NCBI GenBank assembly: GCA_910575035.1
Contig: CAJTDL010000010.1
Location: 87,842 to 151,841, forward strand
Source of the DNA: Lachnospiraceae bacterium
Lineage (GTDB): Bacteria > Bacillota > Clostridia > Lachnospirales > Lachnospiraceae
Direction of reading: 5' to 3'
DNA length: 64,000 bases
Program-made: the position numbers and the translations under genes
Part shown: one piece after another, positions 9,558 to 18,412 of the stretch
Layout: every line of letters begins with the position of its first letter
How positions within the stretch are numbered: position 1 is the stretch's first letter
Notes under the pieces: generated by a model
What the model was told of the DNA's origin: nothing
The model's input: the letters and a program-made list of their open reading frames with translations, nothing else
The model's database searches: none

Positions 9558-9703
9558 CGGCCTTTATGTTATGTTGCGGATAAATGATTGGGATACAGAA
9601 GAGGGCATAGTATAGAAGTTCTGTTAAGCTGTGCCGTAAGTGCGTTTTTAGAGTATCCAGGGAGTGTAGTATATAGGGAGGCAAGAAAGGAGGGACATGG
9701 GAT

Positions 9704-10957
9704 ATGGAAAATTTTGCGGTGTCAGTAATTATGCCTTGTTTTAATGCACAGGATTATATCAGGGAGACAATGGAATCTATATTTGGGCAGACATTTCAAG
9801 ATTTTGAGGTAATCTGTATAGATGACGGATCTACAGACGGGACATTAGCAATTTTGGAGGAAATAGCACAAGGCCATTCAAATATGGCAGTGGTATCAGA
9901 GGAAAACCATCATCAGGGATATGCGCGGAATCAGGGGATTGACAGGGCGAAGGGAACCTATATTTATTATATGGACAGTGATGATTTGTTGGATGCATCA
10001 TGCTTTCAGGTTATTTATGGGAAATGTGAAAAAGAGGCTCTGGATCTTCTGTTTTTTGAGGCAGATTCCTTTTATGAATCGGAGGAGTTAGAAAGGCAGT
10101 TCCCAGGATTTAAAAAGTTATACCATCGGAAAAGGCAGTACCCAGATATTTATACAGGGGAGGAGTTGTATGTGCAGCTTCGTAAAAGTGGGGATATGAT
10201 TGTTTCGCCTTGTTTGCAAATAGTGCGGCGGGGGTTTTTAGAGGAAACGGGAATCCGTTTTTCGGAATTGCCATTGATGGAGGATAACCTCTATCTGTTT
10301 TGGTGTTTATTGGCGGCGAAGCGGGTGGCTGTGATTTCAGAGAGGCTTTACCAGCGCAGGGTGCGCGGCGCATCTACTATGACGTCGGCCAGGCAGAAGG
10401 AAAAGCAGTATGCACTGGGGGTAACTTTATGTGAGATTTTGAAATTTGCAGCAGGGTGCAGGCAGAAGGAGGAACTGTATCAAACAATTTTGGAACACGC
10501 CAGGGCAATGGTACGCCATTTGAGAGGCCTTTCTATGGAATGGGAGCCAGGGAAATGGGATATGATTTCCAAGGAGTGTGGGGACATCCCTTTGGCAGAG
10601 GTGATGGAATTATTTTTGTTGTTGGATGATAAGCTGCTGAAGTCCAGGGTAAGGCTGCAGGAGGCATGGGATGAGAAATCGGAGATGAACCGGAAGCTGC
10701 AGGTTACATATGATGAAAAGGCGGAACGGGGGGTGCAGATACAAAATTTAAAAGCACAGGTTAAAGGACTGAAGGAGCAGATTAAGGAAATGCAGGTCCA
10801 GGAACAGGAATGCGAAAAGAAATGGGAGCAGAAATGGGAAAAAAAAGAGGACGAATTGGCAAAGAATAAGGAAACGCTTGCAAAGGCCAGGGCAGAATTG
10901 AAGGAGTTGAAAGGCAGGTTTTTTGTGAGGGTTATCCGGAAGATCCGAAAAGGGTGA
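9704..10957 (+). CDS. GT2-family glycosyltransferase with C-terminal coiled coil
   Basis: Transfers a sugar from an activated nucleotide donor to a glycan acceptor at the cytoplasmic face of the membrane. The 417 residues begin with a GT-A domain (about 5-215): SVIMPCFNAQDYIRETMESI, then IDDGSTDGT near 39-47 for donor binding and the metal-binding DSDD near 89-92. Residues 300-405 are a long Lys/Glu/Gln-rich coiled coil, probably for oligomer or membrane-surface contacts. There is no transmembrane segment. AAAGGAGGG precedes the ATG. The gene lies 78 bp before the phosphoribosyltransferase gene in the same direction, so co-transcription is possible. Donor and acceptor are unknown; the upstream pseudogene points to surface polysaccharide. 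Confidence 0.85.
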   Translation: MENFAVSVIMPCFNAQDYIRETMESIFGQTFQDFEVICIDDGSTDGTLAILEEIAQGHSNMAVVSEENHHQGYARNQGIDRAKGTYIYYMDSDDLLDASCFQVIYGKCEKEALDLLFFEADSFYESEELERQFPGFKKLYHRKRQYPDIYTGEELYVQLRKSGDMIVSPCLQIVRRGFLEETGIRFSELPLMEDNLYLFWCLLAAKRVAVISERLYQRRVRGASTMTSARQKEKQYALGVTLCEILKFAAGCRQKEELYQTILEHARAMVRHLRGLSMEWEPGKWDMISKECGDIPLAEVMELFLLLDDKLLKSRVRLQEAWDEKSEMNRKLQVTYDEKAERGVQIQNLKAQVKGLKEQIKEMQVQEQECEKKWEQKWEKKEDELAKNKETLAKARAELKELKGRFFVRVIRKIRKG

Positions 10958-11035
10958 AAGGTTTTTCTGATATGGGGAAGGAAAACGATTTTCTGAATAT
11001 AGATGTGTTGGAACAATAGCAATTTGGAGGTAAGA

Positions 11036-12250
11036 GTGTTGTGCACAGAAAATATAGTTGCGGTTGCAAAAAGGGAAAATAATACAAAAAGGGCATATCT
11101 GGTAGTTAACCGAATTCAGGGGAAGCATATACCTGTAACGCCATCAGAAGCTTTTGGGATGTTTCAGGCATTGGGGAAAAAGGTAAAGGATTCTTATAAG
11201 GGGCAGCCATTGCTACTGGTAGGGTTTGCGGAAACGGCCACTGCTATTGGGGCAGCCATTGCGGCAGAGCTGGATGTATATTATATACAGACTACCAGGG
11301 AGTGTATTCCAGGGGTGGAGTATCTGTATTTTTCAGAATCCCATAGCCATGCCACAGAGCAGAAACTGGTGAAGGATGGCCTGGACCAGATTATTGGGAA
11401 GGTGAGCCGTATTGTTTTTATAGAAGATGAGGTGACCACAGGGAATACGATTTTAAATATTATCCGGCTGATCCGATGTAATTATGGAGAACAGATGGAT
11501 TTTTCCGTGGCTTCTATCTTGAATGGGATGGATCAAGGGGCGCAGGAAATTTATAAGAAGGAAAGTATTGAGACGCTGTATTTAGTAAAAACAAACCATA
11601 GCGGTTATACGGAAATCGCCAGCCGTTTTGCAGGGGATGGTATTTACCATAAAAAAGATGGGACAGTATCTGGACGGAAAAGCAAAGTGATATTCGGACA
11701 GGAAGGTAAAATAGTATTTGATCCGTTAAGTGGAGAATATGGGAAAGAGGGAATAAAAGAAATTAAAATTACAGGCGCCAGGAATGCCAGAAGGCTTGTG
11801 AAGGGATCGGATTATCAGGAAAGCTGCCAGCAATTATGGGAGAAAGTGTGGAAATCTGATTTATTTGATTGCGGCAGGGCATGGTTTGAGAAGGGGCAGA
11901 GTATTTTGGTCTTGGGAACGGAGGAGTTTATGTATCCGCCTTTATATGTGGCGGAGAAGCTGCAGGCATTGGGCTATCAGGTAAAATGCCATGCTACCAC
12001 ACGGAGCCCGATTGCTGTCAGCATGGAAGATGATTACCCTTTGCATGAGCGTTATGAGCTGACGAGCCTGTATGACGTAGGCCGCACTACATATATTTAT
12101 GATTTGGCGGGATATGATCTGGTTTTGGTTATTACGGATGCACCCAGCCAGAATAGGAAAGGGGATTGTGCAGGGCTTATTTCTCTACAAAAAGCTCTTT
12201 GTTCCTGCGGGAACCAGAATATTTATTGTGTCAGGTGGTGTGAAAAATGA
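11036..12250 (+). CDS. Phosphoribosyltransferase-TRSP domain protein of the Ter-associated biosynthetic type
   Basis: The N-terminal half (about 15-200) is a PRTase-like domain with the PRPP loop IVFIEDEVTTGNT. The C-terminal part (about 245-404) carries the TRSP domain, whose name-giving motif TTRSPIAVS is present. This pair occurs in operons linked to tellurite-resistance (Ter) stress systems, where a nucleoside-like product has been proposed; the reaction is not known. An in-frame ATG at 11003 has no ribosome site, whereas GGAGG lies 5 bases before GTG 11036 (TTG 11039 is also possible), so GTG is preferred. The stop overlaps the StiP start by 4 bases, so the two are translationally coupled. 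Confidence 0.82.
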   Translation: MLCTENIVAVAKRENNTKRAYLVVNRIQGKHIPVTPSEAFGMFQALGKKVKDSYKGQPLLLVGFAETATAIGAAIAAELDVYYIQTTRECIPGVEYLYFSESHSHATEQKLVKDGLDQIIGKVSRIVFIEDEVTTGNTILNIIRLIRCNYGEQMDFSVASILNGMDQGAQEIYKKESIETLYLVKTNHSGYTEIASRFAGDGIYHKKDGTVSGRKSKVIFGQEGKIVFDPLSGEYGKEGIKEIKITGARNARRLVKGSDYQESCQQLWEKVWKSDLFDCGRAWFEKGQSILVLGTEEFMYPPLYVAEKLQALGYQVKCHATTRSPIAVSMEDDYPLHERYELTSLYDVGRTTYIYDLAGYDLVLVITDAPSQNRKGDCAGLISLQKALCSCGNQNIYCVRWCEK

Positions 12251-13434
12251 GAAGCTCTTATCAGGAAAATGATGTTATTTTTTTGCTGAAGGACATTACA
12301 GGGTTGGTGAAGCCACAACCGACAGAGGAGCGGGAAAGGCTGATCCAGGCAGGGAAGCATTATTGTGAAATGCTTCCTATAGAATATGTCCCCAGCGAGA
12401 CATATCGGAAGGCGTACCAGGAAGCATTGGCATATTATGCTGGCTCTACTGCCCAGGCGATTGGTGTTTTGGCAGATAAGGTGATTGCAAAAAAGGGCAG
12501 CCAAGTTGTCCTGGTGTCTTTAGCCAGGGCAGGCACTCCCATTGGGATTCTTCTAAAACGCTATATCAAAAAGAAATACCAGGTAGAGGTGAGCCATTAT
12601 TCCATTTCAATTATCCGAGGTAGGGGGATTGACCACAATGCTATGAGGTTTCTATTGGACAATTATCCGCCAGAGGATCTTCTTTTTGTGGATGGCTGGA
12701 TTGGAAAAGGGGCAATTTTGGGTGAACTGAAAAAAGAGATTGCAGCTTATCCTGGGGTATCTGATGAAATTGCCGTTGCGGCAGACCCTGCCAATGTAAC
12801 AGAATTGTGCGGTACCCATGAGGATATCCTGATCCCAAGCTCCTGTTTGAACAGTACGGTATCTGGCCTTGTGAGCCGGACATTTTTGCGGGATGATATT
12901 ATTGGGAAAAATGATTTCCATGGGGCGGTATATTATGGGGAGCTTGTGGATTCAGATGTATCTTATGATTTTATTAAGGCTATTGAGAGGGAATTTCCCG
13001 TGGGGCTTGGAGGAGGCTGCCCTGTAGATTCCAAAGAGAATATGGAAGGAATGGATAATTCTGTAAATCACAAAGAAAATACGGAAGGAATGGACAATTC
13101 TGTAAACTACAAAAAGAATGTAGAAGGAATGGAAAATCAGTGGATAGGGGGGAAGTCAAGGATAGAAAAGGGGGCAGGAGTTGAAGAAGTGAAAAAAATT
13201 GCCCAGGATTTTAGCATTGGGGATTTAAACTTGGTGAAACCAGGAATTGGAGAGGCTACCAGGGTATTGCTCCGCCGTGTGCCTTGGAAGGTTTTAATTG
13301 CCAGCCAATATAAGGATGACAAGGCTTTGGCACATATTTTGAGGCTTGCCCAGGAAAAAGGCGTGCCGGTTGAGTATTATCCGTTGTGCCATTACAAAGC
13401 TTGTGGGATTATAAAGAAGCTGGCGGATGCATAG
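12247..13434 (+). CDS. StiP-family protein with C-terminal PELOTA RNA-binding-like domain
   Basis: A 395-residue protein of the family annotated as cysteine protease StiP, which travels with PRTase-TRSP genes in Ter-associated operons. Residues 1-260 form the StiP core (VLVSLARAGTPIGILLKRY near 88-106, DGWIGKGAILGEL near 148-160). These stretches also resemble PRTase-like loops, so protease activity should not be assumed. Residues 330-395 are PELOTA-like. Between them lie three 13-residue repeats and a Gly/Glu-rich linker (about 255-315). The start overlaps the previous stop (ATGA). The pair probably acts in one pathway, with the CitE-like gene at 16205-17167 as a third component. Biochemical role is unknown. 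Confidence 0.8.
   Translation: MRSSYQENDVIFLLKDITGLVKPQPTEERERLIQAGKHYCEMLPIEYVPSETYRKAYQEALAYYAGSTAQAIGVLADKVIAKKGSQVVLVSLARAGTPIGILLKRYIKKKYQVEVSHYSISIIRGRGIDHNAMRFLLDNYPPEDLLFVDGWIGKGAILGELKKEIAAYPGVSDEIAVAADPANVTELCGTHEDILIPSSCLNSTVSGLVSRTFLRDDIIGKNDFHGAVYYGELVDSDVSYDFIKAIEREFPVGLGGGCPVDSKENMEGMDNSVNHKENTEGMDNSVNYKKNVEGMENQWIGGKSRIEKGAGVEEVKKIAQDFSIGDLNLVKPGIGEATRVLLRRVPWKVLIASQYKDDKALAHILRLAQEKGVPVEYYPLCHYKACGIIKKLADA
13030..13146 (+). repeat. In-frame minisatellite in the StiP gene (3 x 39 bp)
   Basis: Three units encode SKENMEGMDNSVN, HKENTEGMDNSVN and YKKNVEGMENQWI. The first two are nearly identical at DNA level. They lengthen the linker between the StiP core and the PELOTA domain and are likely to vary in copy number between strains. 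Confidence 0.85.
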
Positions 13435-13707
13435 ATTCCATAAGCTGTTATTGGCGCAATATTATCTCCCAGGATTCAAAAAAGCTGATTCTCAGGCTCA
13501 GAAATTGGGTTATTTAATATTATTTCTGAATCCCTACTTGTGGAATTTTACTGCTTCCTGTAAAATGAAAATAAGGTTTGCCATGGCTGTTTTTTGTTCC
13601 CGTAAGCGGTTACTAAGCAGTTGTGCTGGCGATGGGATATTTAACGGTAGGAAATTGGAACGTTATTGATTCTGCCTTATTTAATTTGAGAAAGGAAGGG
13701 CTTAAGA
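13435..13707 (+). other. Spacer before the pRiA4b-type gene
   Basis: No supported gene. TTGTGG and TAAAAT spaced by 17 bp near 13540-13568 form a weak promoter candidate for the next gene. TCAGAAAT and ATTTCTGA (near 13499 and 13525) could form a weak hairpin after the StiP gene, without a T tract. Confidence 0.3.
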
Positions 13708-15936
13708 ATGGCTGGATATATTATAAAGGTAACCCTTGAGGGCACGCGTCCCCCTGTCTGGAGGAGGCTGGCAATACCTGAAGAGATTTATTTTTCAGAC
13801 CTGCACCGTATGATACAGGTGGCATTTGGGTGGTATGATGGTCATCTGCATGAATTTTCATTTCCAGATGGCGGAATGTGCGTGGCAGATCCAGAGATAA
13901 GTGATGAGGATGATATTATACCGGAGGGAGAGGCAATAGTGGATGATTTTCTCCGTTCCAACCGCTGGATACGCTATACCTATGATTTTGGGGATGACTG
14001 GAGCCATAAAATTGTCTTTGAGAAGGAGGATCCTTCCTATGATAAGCGTTATGGGGCTGTATTGAAGGCAAAGGGGGAGAATTTTCAGGAGGATTCCGGC
14101 GGCGTGTGGGGAGGGGCGCAGTGGGATGTGCCTTATGATGTGCAGAAGGTAAACCAGGTTTTGGCACAGATGGAGTTTCCAAAGCCATCGTTTTCCAAAA
14201 ATAATATTATTGCAGCTGAGGGGCGGTTTGGCGTTAAAGATACGGAATCTGCTGAAGATGATGTGTTATTTTCGGAAAACTGGGGGGATCTGGAAACCAT
14301 GCTGGATGGAATGGATGAGGAGGATTTGGACCTGGCTTTTCAGATGATGGATCAGCTTTATGCCATAGCCAGGAGGGGGATGCAATTTAACAAAAAGAAC
14401 CCGCTTTCATCTTCTCCTCTGGGAAAAATGTGCGCATCCTGGAATGAATTCTATGCAGATAAAGAGTCTTGGACAGAATGGATCAAAGAGGAGGAAGAGG
14501 AGAGCCTGCGCGGATGTGATGATATGCTGGAGGATGAAGGGTATTTCATAGAAAAGGCAGTGACGGACCATTCCTGGCAGGATATTTTATGTAAGGCCAG
14601 CCGTGATGAGCTTAGGAATTACTGTGGATATCTCCAGATTCCGTGGAAAAAAAGCTGGACAAAGAAAAAAATCGTGGATATCCTTATGCAGTGCTTCCAG
14701 GAACATCCAGAATATCTGCTGTATGTGTTGGATGAAGAAATGCTTGCAGCCTTGATGAAATTCTGTAAGGCGCCAGAAGGGAACATTTCGGAGCTTGAGG
14801 ACGGGGGCGGGTGTATTTCCAGGATTATTGCCCTTGGCATGGCAGAAATCTGCATAAAAGAAACAGAGATATCAGAGATTGCCTTTGTGAAGATTTCCAG
14901 GGAGGTGCAGGATTTCCTGCTTAGCATAGGGGAAAAGGACTGGAAGCCAGTATATCAGAGGCTGAATGATATCAGTGAGAAAATGCGTATACTCTTCCTG
15001 GCATATGGGCTGATGGAGGTTGATGAGCTCTATCAGATGTTTTGTGAAGCCTGGGAAATGCAGGTGGGACAGGAGGAGTTTTTGCGGATACTCTATTGGC
15101 ATTGCCGATTCTGTGGGTTTATCCAGTGTGGGAAGGATATGGAGAACGGGAAGGAATATGCGGCGTCCATGGAATTGGAGCTTGAGAAAACCCTGTCGGA
15201 AAGACAAGGCTATGCTACAGAGTTGGCATATCCGAAATGGAGTGCGGAAGAATTACAGGAAAAAAGCAGCCCCCTTTTAGAATCATCTCCTAGCTGGGGC
15301 TTGTATGGGAAATATTTGATGCAGGTATGCGGGATGGAAGAGGAAATGATGGTAGAATGGGTGGAGATGACTTATTCAGCAATCCGGTGCGGGGACTCCA
15401 GTACGCAGCTGATGGATGGGTTATTTGAGATTTTCCAGCCTTCCAATCTGATGGAATGGACAGAGCTTTGGCTTTGCATTATAAAAATATGCATGCAGAC
15501 AGGGCTTCCCATGCTGAAGGGCTATTCCAGAGAGGAATATGCAGAGCTGACAGGAACGCCAGCTTATGAATTAGGGCTGTTTGATGGACAGGCTTTGGAA
15601 GAGAGGGTTATGGAGAACCATCATCTGTTTGAATTTCCAATGGAAATGCAGTGCCAGATATACTATGCCCAGAAATTAAAAAATGAGGAAGAATTTACTG
15701 AAAAAATGAGGGATATCCTGCAAAAGAGCAGGAGCAATCACGAAGTGGCCTTCCTATTGATTAATGGGTATATGTCAAGCCAGAAGTTTTCAAAAGCAAA
15801 GAACCTGCTGTTGGATCTGAAAATGAGGCTGCCCAAACGGGATGAAAGCGTGGAGGAAGCGCTGCGGTATTTGAAAGAAATGGAGAAAACATTAAAAGGG
15901 GATGGGGAATGGAATCCATTTTTTTGGAGGAACTGA
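13708..15936 (+). CDS. Plasmid pRiA4b ORF-3-like protein (C-terminal SEC-C tail lost to a frameshift)
   Basis: A 742-residue cytosolic protein. Residues 1-190 form the pRiA4b ORF-3 / IS1096 TnpR-like domain: [11 protein letters not shown] near 14-24, LHEFSF near 46-51 and [11 protein letters not shown] near 91-101. The rest is acidic, helical and repeat-like (TPR-like or HEAT-like) and unrecognised. The family has no known reaction. The reading frame stops at 15934-15936 just after a run of seven T (15919-15925). If one base were added, or the ribosome slipped -1, the frame would run on into a 40-residue tail ending in a SEC-C zinc motif, a common architecture for this family. A GAAAGGAAGGG ribosome site precedes the ATG. 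Confidence 0.8.
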   Translation: MAGYIIKVTLEGTRPPVWRRLAIPEEIYFSDLHRMIQVAFGWYDGHLHEFSFPDGGMCVADPEISDEDDIIPEGEAIVDDFLRSNRWIRYTYDFGDDWSHKIVFEKEDPSYDKRYGAVLKAKGENFQEDSGGVWGGAQWDVPYDVQKVNQVLAQMEFPKPSFSKNNIIAAEGRFGVKDTESAEDDVLFSENWGDLETMLDGMDEEDLDLAFQMMDQLYAIARRGMQFNKKNPLSSSPLGKMCASWNEFYADKESWTEWIKEEEEESLRGCDDMLEDEGYFIEKAVTDHSWQDILCKASRDELRNYCGYLQIPWKKSWTKKKIVDILMQCFQEHPEYLLYVLDEEMLAALMKFCKAPEGNISELEDGGGCISRIIALGMAEICIKETEISEIAFVKISREVQDFLLSIGEKDWKPVYQRLNDISEKMRILFLAYGLMEVDELYQMFCEAWEMQVGQEEFLRILYWHCRFCGFIQCGKDMENGKEYAASMELELEKTLSERQGYATELAYPKWSAEELQEKSSPLLESSPSWGLYGKYLMQVCGMEEEMMVEWVEMTYSAIRCGDSSTQLMDGLFEIFQPSNLMEWTELWLCIIKICMQTGLPMLKGYSREEYAELTGTPAYELGLFDGQALEERVMENHHLFEFPMEMQCQIYYAQKLKNEEEFTEKMRDILQKSRSNHEVAFLLINGYMSSQKFSKAKNLLLDLKMRLPKRDESVEEALRYLKEMEKTLKGDGEWNPFFWRN

Positions 15937-16049
15937 AGGGAGAGCCTCAGGTTCCCTATCGGAGCAAGAAAGAGATAATTGGGCGGAATGCCCCATGCCC
16001 ATGCGGAAATGGGAAAAAATATAAGAATTGCTGTGGGAAGAATCTGTAA
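15909..16049 (+). CDS. SEC-C zinc-binding tail, out of frame with the pRiA4b-type gene
   Basis: An open frame of 46 residues that overlaps the end of the upstream gene by 28 bases and ends [20 protein letters not shown], a textbook SEC-C motif (CxC...CC) that binds zinc in SecA and many other proteins. No ribosome site precedes the ATG at 15909. It is best read as the C-terminal part of the same protein, reached by slippage on the T7 tract or separated by a recent indel or sequencing error. It is listed apart because the two frames do not join in the sequence as given. Confidence 0.7.
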   Translation: MESIFLEELKGEPQVPYRSKKEIIGRNAPCPCGNGKKYKNCCGKNL

Positions 16050-16103
16050 GACGGATGTACGATTCTAAAATGGAGTGAAGCTCCTTCCTATGTGTGGCAG
16101 CCA

Positions 16104-16134
16104 AACGCTCCGCGGCTATCTGCGGGGCGTTTTT
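16104..16134 (+). terminator. Intrinsic terminator after the SEC-C frame
   Basis: AACGCTCCGC (16104-16113) pairs with GCGGGGCGTT (16122-16131), 10 bp with one G-T pair and an 8-base loop, followed by TTTT. A second small hairpin CTGTTA-GTTT-TAACAG near 16182-16197 may end the convergent aldolase gene. Confidence 0.75.
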
Positions 16135-16204
16135 GGGATTTTCGCTTGTTTTTGGGATGTTCGTTTGTTTTGAGTTTGCTCTGTTAGTTTTAACAGGCAG
16201 GGGC

Positions 16205-17167
16205 TTACGCTTTTAAGCCGTAACCTTCTGCCAAAAGCAGGGTTCGCAATGCCCAGTTGGAGTGTGTCTTGTATTCGTTCATACGTTCTTTTACTACGCT
16301 TCCCGCTACTAGGGAAGGGGAAGCAGTATCCCAGTCCAGGATGGCTTTGGCATCGTTGTAGTCTTTTAAGGTTACTTTATAGGCTGTGTTGACCAGTGGG
16401 ATTTGGCGGGGATGGATCACAGTTTTGCCAATAAAGCCGCATAATTTGTCATCTTTTAATTCCTCTGCCAACCCAATGTCCCAATTTTCCCCATTGTAAT
16501 ATTCCCAGACAGGGCCGGATACTACATAATCTATGCCAAATACTGTGACAATATCGGAAAAGATGCTGGATATGGGGCGGATCTTGTGGATGGATTCATC
16601 ACTGTGGCGGCGGAAGCCAAACACATGGCATAAGTCGTTGCCGCCGACCCGGATGTTCAGCACATACTGGGACACAGCGTCCAGTTTATTTTTTAAGCCA
16701 TATAAAATGGAATATCTGTCCTGGAGGCTGACTATGGAGGGGCTTTCCAGAATAGGCATCATGTATATGGGAGTGTCCCAGCGGGCGTTGGCTGCCAGGA
16801 TAGCCTGGATGTAATCATCTGCGTTTTCCAGGGAGAATTTCGGTAATGTAAAGCCTGTAAGCAGTTCCCGGGAACTGCCCAGGCGATCCAGAAGGGTATG
16901 GATCTGCAAGGGATTCCTTACGCGGATAAAGATTTTGGGGAGGTAGAAGGGCTTTTCCTTCTGGCAGGCGCAGATGGATTGGAGAGAGGTGATTAGGATT
17001 TTTTCCGCTTCTTCTACGCAGGTATCCTGTATCGTATCTTCCAGGCAGAGCGCCAGGGAGAAGTGCTTTCCAAATTTTCCGTTCGTGATAGAATTTACAA
17101 TTGTAGTGTTGTTGGCAGGGCAGTAGAGCAGTGCGCCAACGGTGTAAGCAAGGGGTAAATGATTCAT
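16205..17167 (-). CDS. HpcH/HpaI aldolase (CitE-like), Ter-operon type
   Basis: A 320-residue TIM-barrel protein of the HpcH/HpaI/CitE superfamily, which makes or breaks C-C bonds of acyl-CoA or oxo-acid substrates using Mg. Early motifs LLYCPANN and ALCLEDTIQD (near 55) match the CitE-like branch found beside PRTase-TRSP and StiP genes. RVGGNDLCHVFGFRR near 210-225 and a conserved IHPRQ near 280 belong to the barrel end. The longer frame from 17419 is rejected because CAGGAGCG lies 7 bases before ATG 17167. It faces the PRTase/StiP genes with the pRiA4b gene between them, so the presumed pathway is split into two convergent transcripts here. Substrate is unknown; it is not part of a citrate lyase operon. 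Confidence 0.82.
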   Translation of the reverse strand: MNHLPLAYTVGALLYCPANNTTIVNSITNGKFGKHFSLALCLEDTIQDTCVEEAEKILITSLQSICACQKEKPFYLPKIFIRVRNPLQIHTLLDRLGSSRELLTGFTLPKFSLENADDYIQAILAANARWDTPIYMMPILESPSIVSLQDRYSILYGLKNKLDAVSQYVLNIRVGGNDLCHVFGFRRHSDESIHKIRPISSIFSDIVTVFGIDYVVSGPVWEYYNGENWDIGLAEELKDDKLCGFIGKTVIHPRQIPLVNTAYKVTLKDYNDAKAILDWDTASPSLVAGSVVKERMNEYKTHSNWALRTLLLAEGYGLKA

Positions 17168-17455
17168 GGTTTTTCGCTCCTGATTGAAATATTCTGAGGT
17201 ATAGTTTAGCACAAAGGGAGACGGATGAAAAGAGGTTGCGCTGTAAATGGGAAAGAAAAATTTTCTGAAAAAGTGCAGTCTGTTTTCTCCCTGGTTAAAG
17301 ACATTCCCGCTCTGAGCCTGATATTTTATCCTTTGGATCATGCTGTCTATCGGCTTCTGGCCAAACATCTCCAGGCTGTATTCATTATTTCCTTTAGTGG
17401 TAATTAAAATTTCAAGCAATTCCTTTAGCTTGTTGTATCTACCTTATAGGGTATA
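17168..17455. other. Spacer between aldolase gene and Rpn remnant
   Basis: No supported gene. The upstream extension of the aldolase frame runs through part of it but lacks coding support. I see no confident promoter. Confidence 0.35.
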
Positions 17456-17792
17456 TTATAATATATGATATTCTTCGTAAGGTTTATTCCTGTACGCCAT
17501 GTCCTGTGTAACTTGGATGATATCCTGTGACCGCCCATTTTCCATTAACTTTGTGATCAGCCTGGAAAGTTTGTCTTCTCTCTGTTCAATGCCTTGCTCA
17601 ATGCCTTGCTTAACGCCTTCTCTCTTTCTTGTCTTTGCTTCGTATTCCAAGATTTGTCAGCTTCGCCTTATCCCTTTCATACTCATCAAACCGCCTTTCA
17701 TGTGAAACGATATAAAAAGGGATGAGCAGCAGGAGGTTTTTCTTAAAAATATCCTCCAGGGGACTGCAGTCATTCAGCAGGGTATGGAACAC
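17456..17792 (-). pseudogene. Remnant of an Rpn/PD-(D/E)XK nuclease-type transposase gene
   Basis: Two minus-strand frames encode the C-terminal third of the family. The first has LLLIPFYIVSHERRFDEYERD, and after a frameshift near 17640 the second has the typical GVKQGIEQGIEQREDKLSRL and a terminal KLMENGRSQDIIQVTQD helix. The catalytic N-terminal domain is missing. Rpn proteins are recombination-promoting nucleases that are abundant and often decayed in Lachnospiraceae. A second remnant lies at 46482-47141. Confidence 0.7.
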
Positions 17793-17884
17793 ATCGCCAT
17801 AAGGTGTGTTAGTGGTTCATATATTTTACCACACTGTACAAATTTACTCAATCTAAAAACACATTGTTCTGGGGAATCTTTTTT

Positions 17885-17934
17885 CTAGTATAACCCGCGC
17901 CAAACATAAGGTTATTTAGCACGGCTTATACTAG
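17885..17934. repeat. 50-bp imperfect palindrome
   Basis: CTAGTATAACCCGCGC (17885-17900) pairs with GCACGGCTTATACTAG (17919-17934) with 14 of 16 matches around an 18-base centre. Six T precede it and no T tract follows on either strand, so it is not a usual terminator. It may be the end of a lost element or a small palindromic repeat. Confidence 0.5.
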
Positions 17935-18000
17935 GTATCAGTAGTCAAAATTCGGCGTTAGACGACAGTTCCATAAGTCCAGATAGAAGTGTTAAAGTAA

Positions 18001-18029
18001 TTGAAAATTCCTATGTTTTCGTATATAAT
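18001..18029 (+). promoter_or_regulatory. Strong promoter upstream of a decayed GNAT gene
   Basis: TTGAAA (18001-18006), a 17-bp spacer and TATAAT (18024-18029). It leads into GGAGATTTGAGGGAG and the ATG at 18080. The promoter appears intact although the gene is broken. Confidence 0.7.
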
Positions 18030-18079
18030 TGAAAAAATACCCAATCAGGAAATGGAGATTTGAGGGAGATGTTATCAGT

Positions 18080-18291
18080 ATGATTCAATACGCTGATGAG
18101 AATGATTTTAGGTTGTTAAGTAAATATGATAAACATATTATCCTGTTAAAAAATTTGGTATAGTGAAACCTGGCTGTTAGAGAGCAGATTGCTTGTGAAT
18201 GTGTACCGAAGCTGTGGAAATGAAATTCCTCTAATCTGTATGAGATACAGGAACACAGGCAGAGGCCATTCCAAAAACAGAGGAAAAATCC
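18080..18291 (+). pseudogene. Decayed GNAT-family acetyltransferase
   Basis: The first 20 residues, MIQYADENDFRLLSKYDKHI, match the N-terminus of GNAT acetyltransferases, then a frameshift gives a stop at 18161-18163. Further on, another frame encodes NEIPLICMRYRNTGRGHSKN, where RNTGRG fits the acetyl-CoA loop RxxGxG with internal residues deleted before it. A stop follows near 18290 and the C-terminal third is gone. Confidence 0.5.
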
Positions 18292-18318
18292 ATTGGCAGG
18301 AATAGCCAATAGGCACAG

Positions 18319-18352
18319 AAAAACCGCCGTTATGGTGTGAACCATACGGCGG
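18319..18352 (-). terminator. Intrinsic terminator of the MerR/ABC operon
   Basis: On the minus strand CCGCCGTATGGT pairs with ACCATAACGGCGG (12 bp, one bulge, 4-base loop) and TTTTT follows. It lies 60 bp after the permease stop. Confidence 0.85.
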
Positions 18353-18412
18353 CATACATTAGAATTCGGAGAATATACATACTTTGTTCTGTTCAAAAGT
18401 GTTCCCTCCAAG

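Noticed and set aside
13427..13669. 80-codon frame after the StiP gene
   Set aside because: No ribosome site, composition of a spacer, and it contains the promoter candidate of the next gene.
16205..17167. Citrate lyase beta subunit
   Set aside because: No citrate lyase alpha/gamma or ligase genes nearby, and the sequence matches the CitE-like branch associated with PRTase-TRSP and StiP.
18085..18411. 108-codon minus-strand frame
   Set aside because: It runs through the operon terminator and lies opposite the GNAT remnant, which explains the sequence better.
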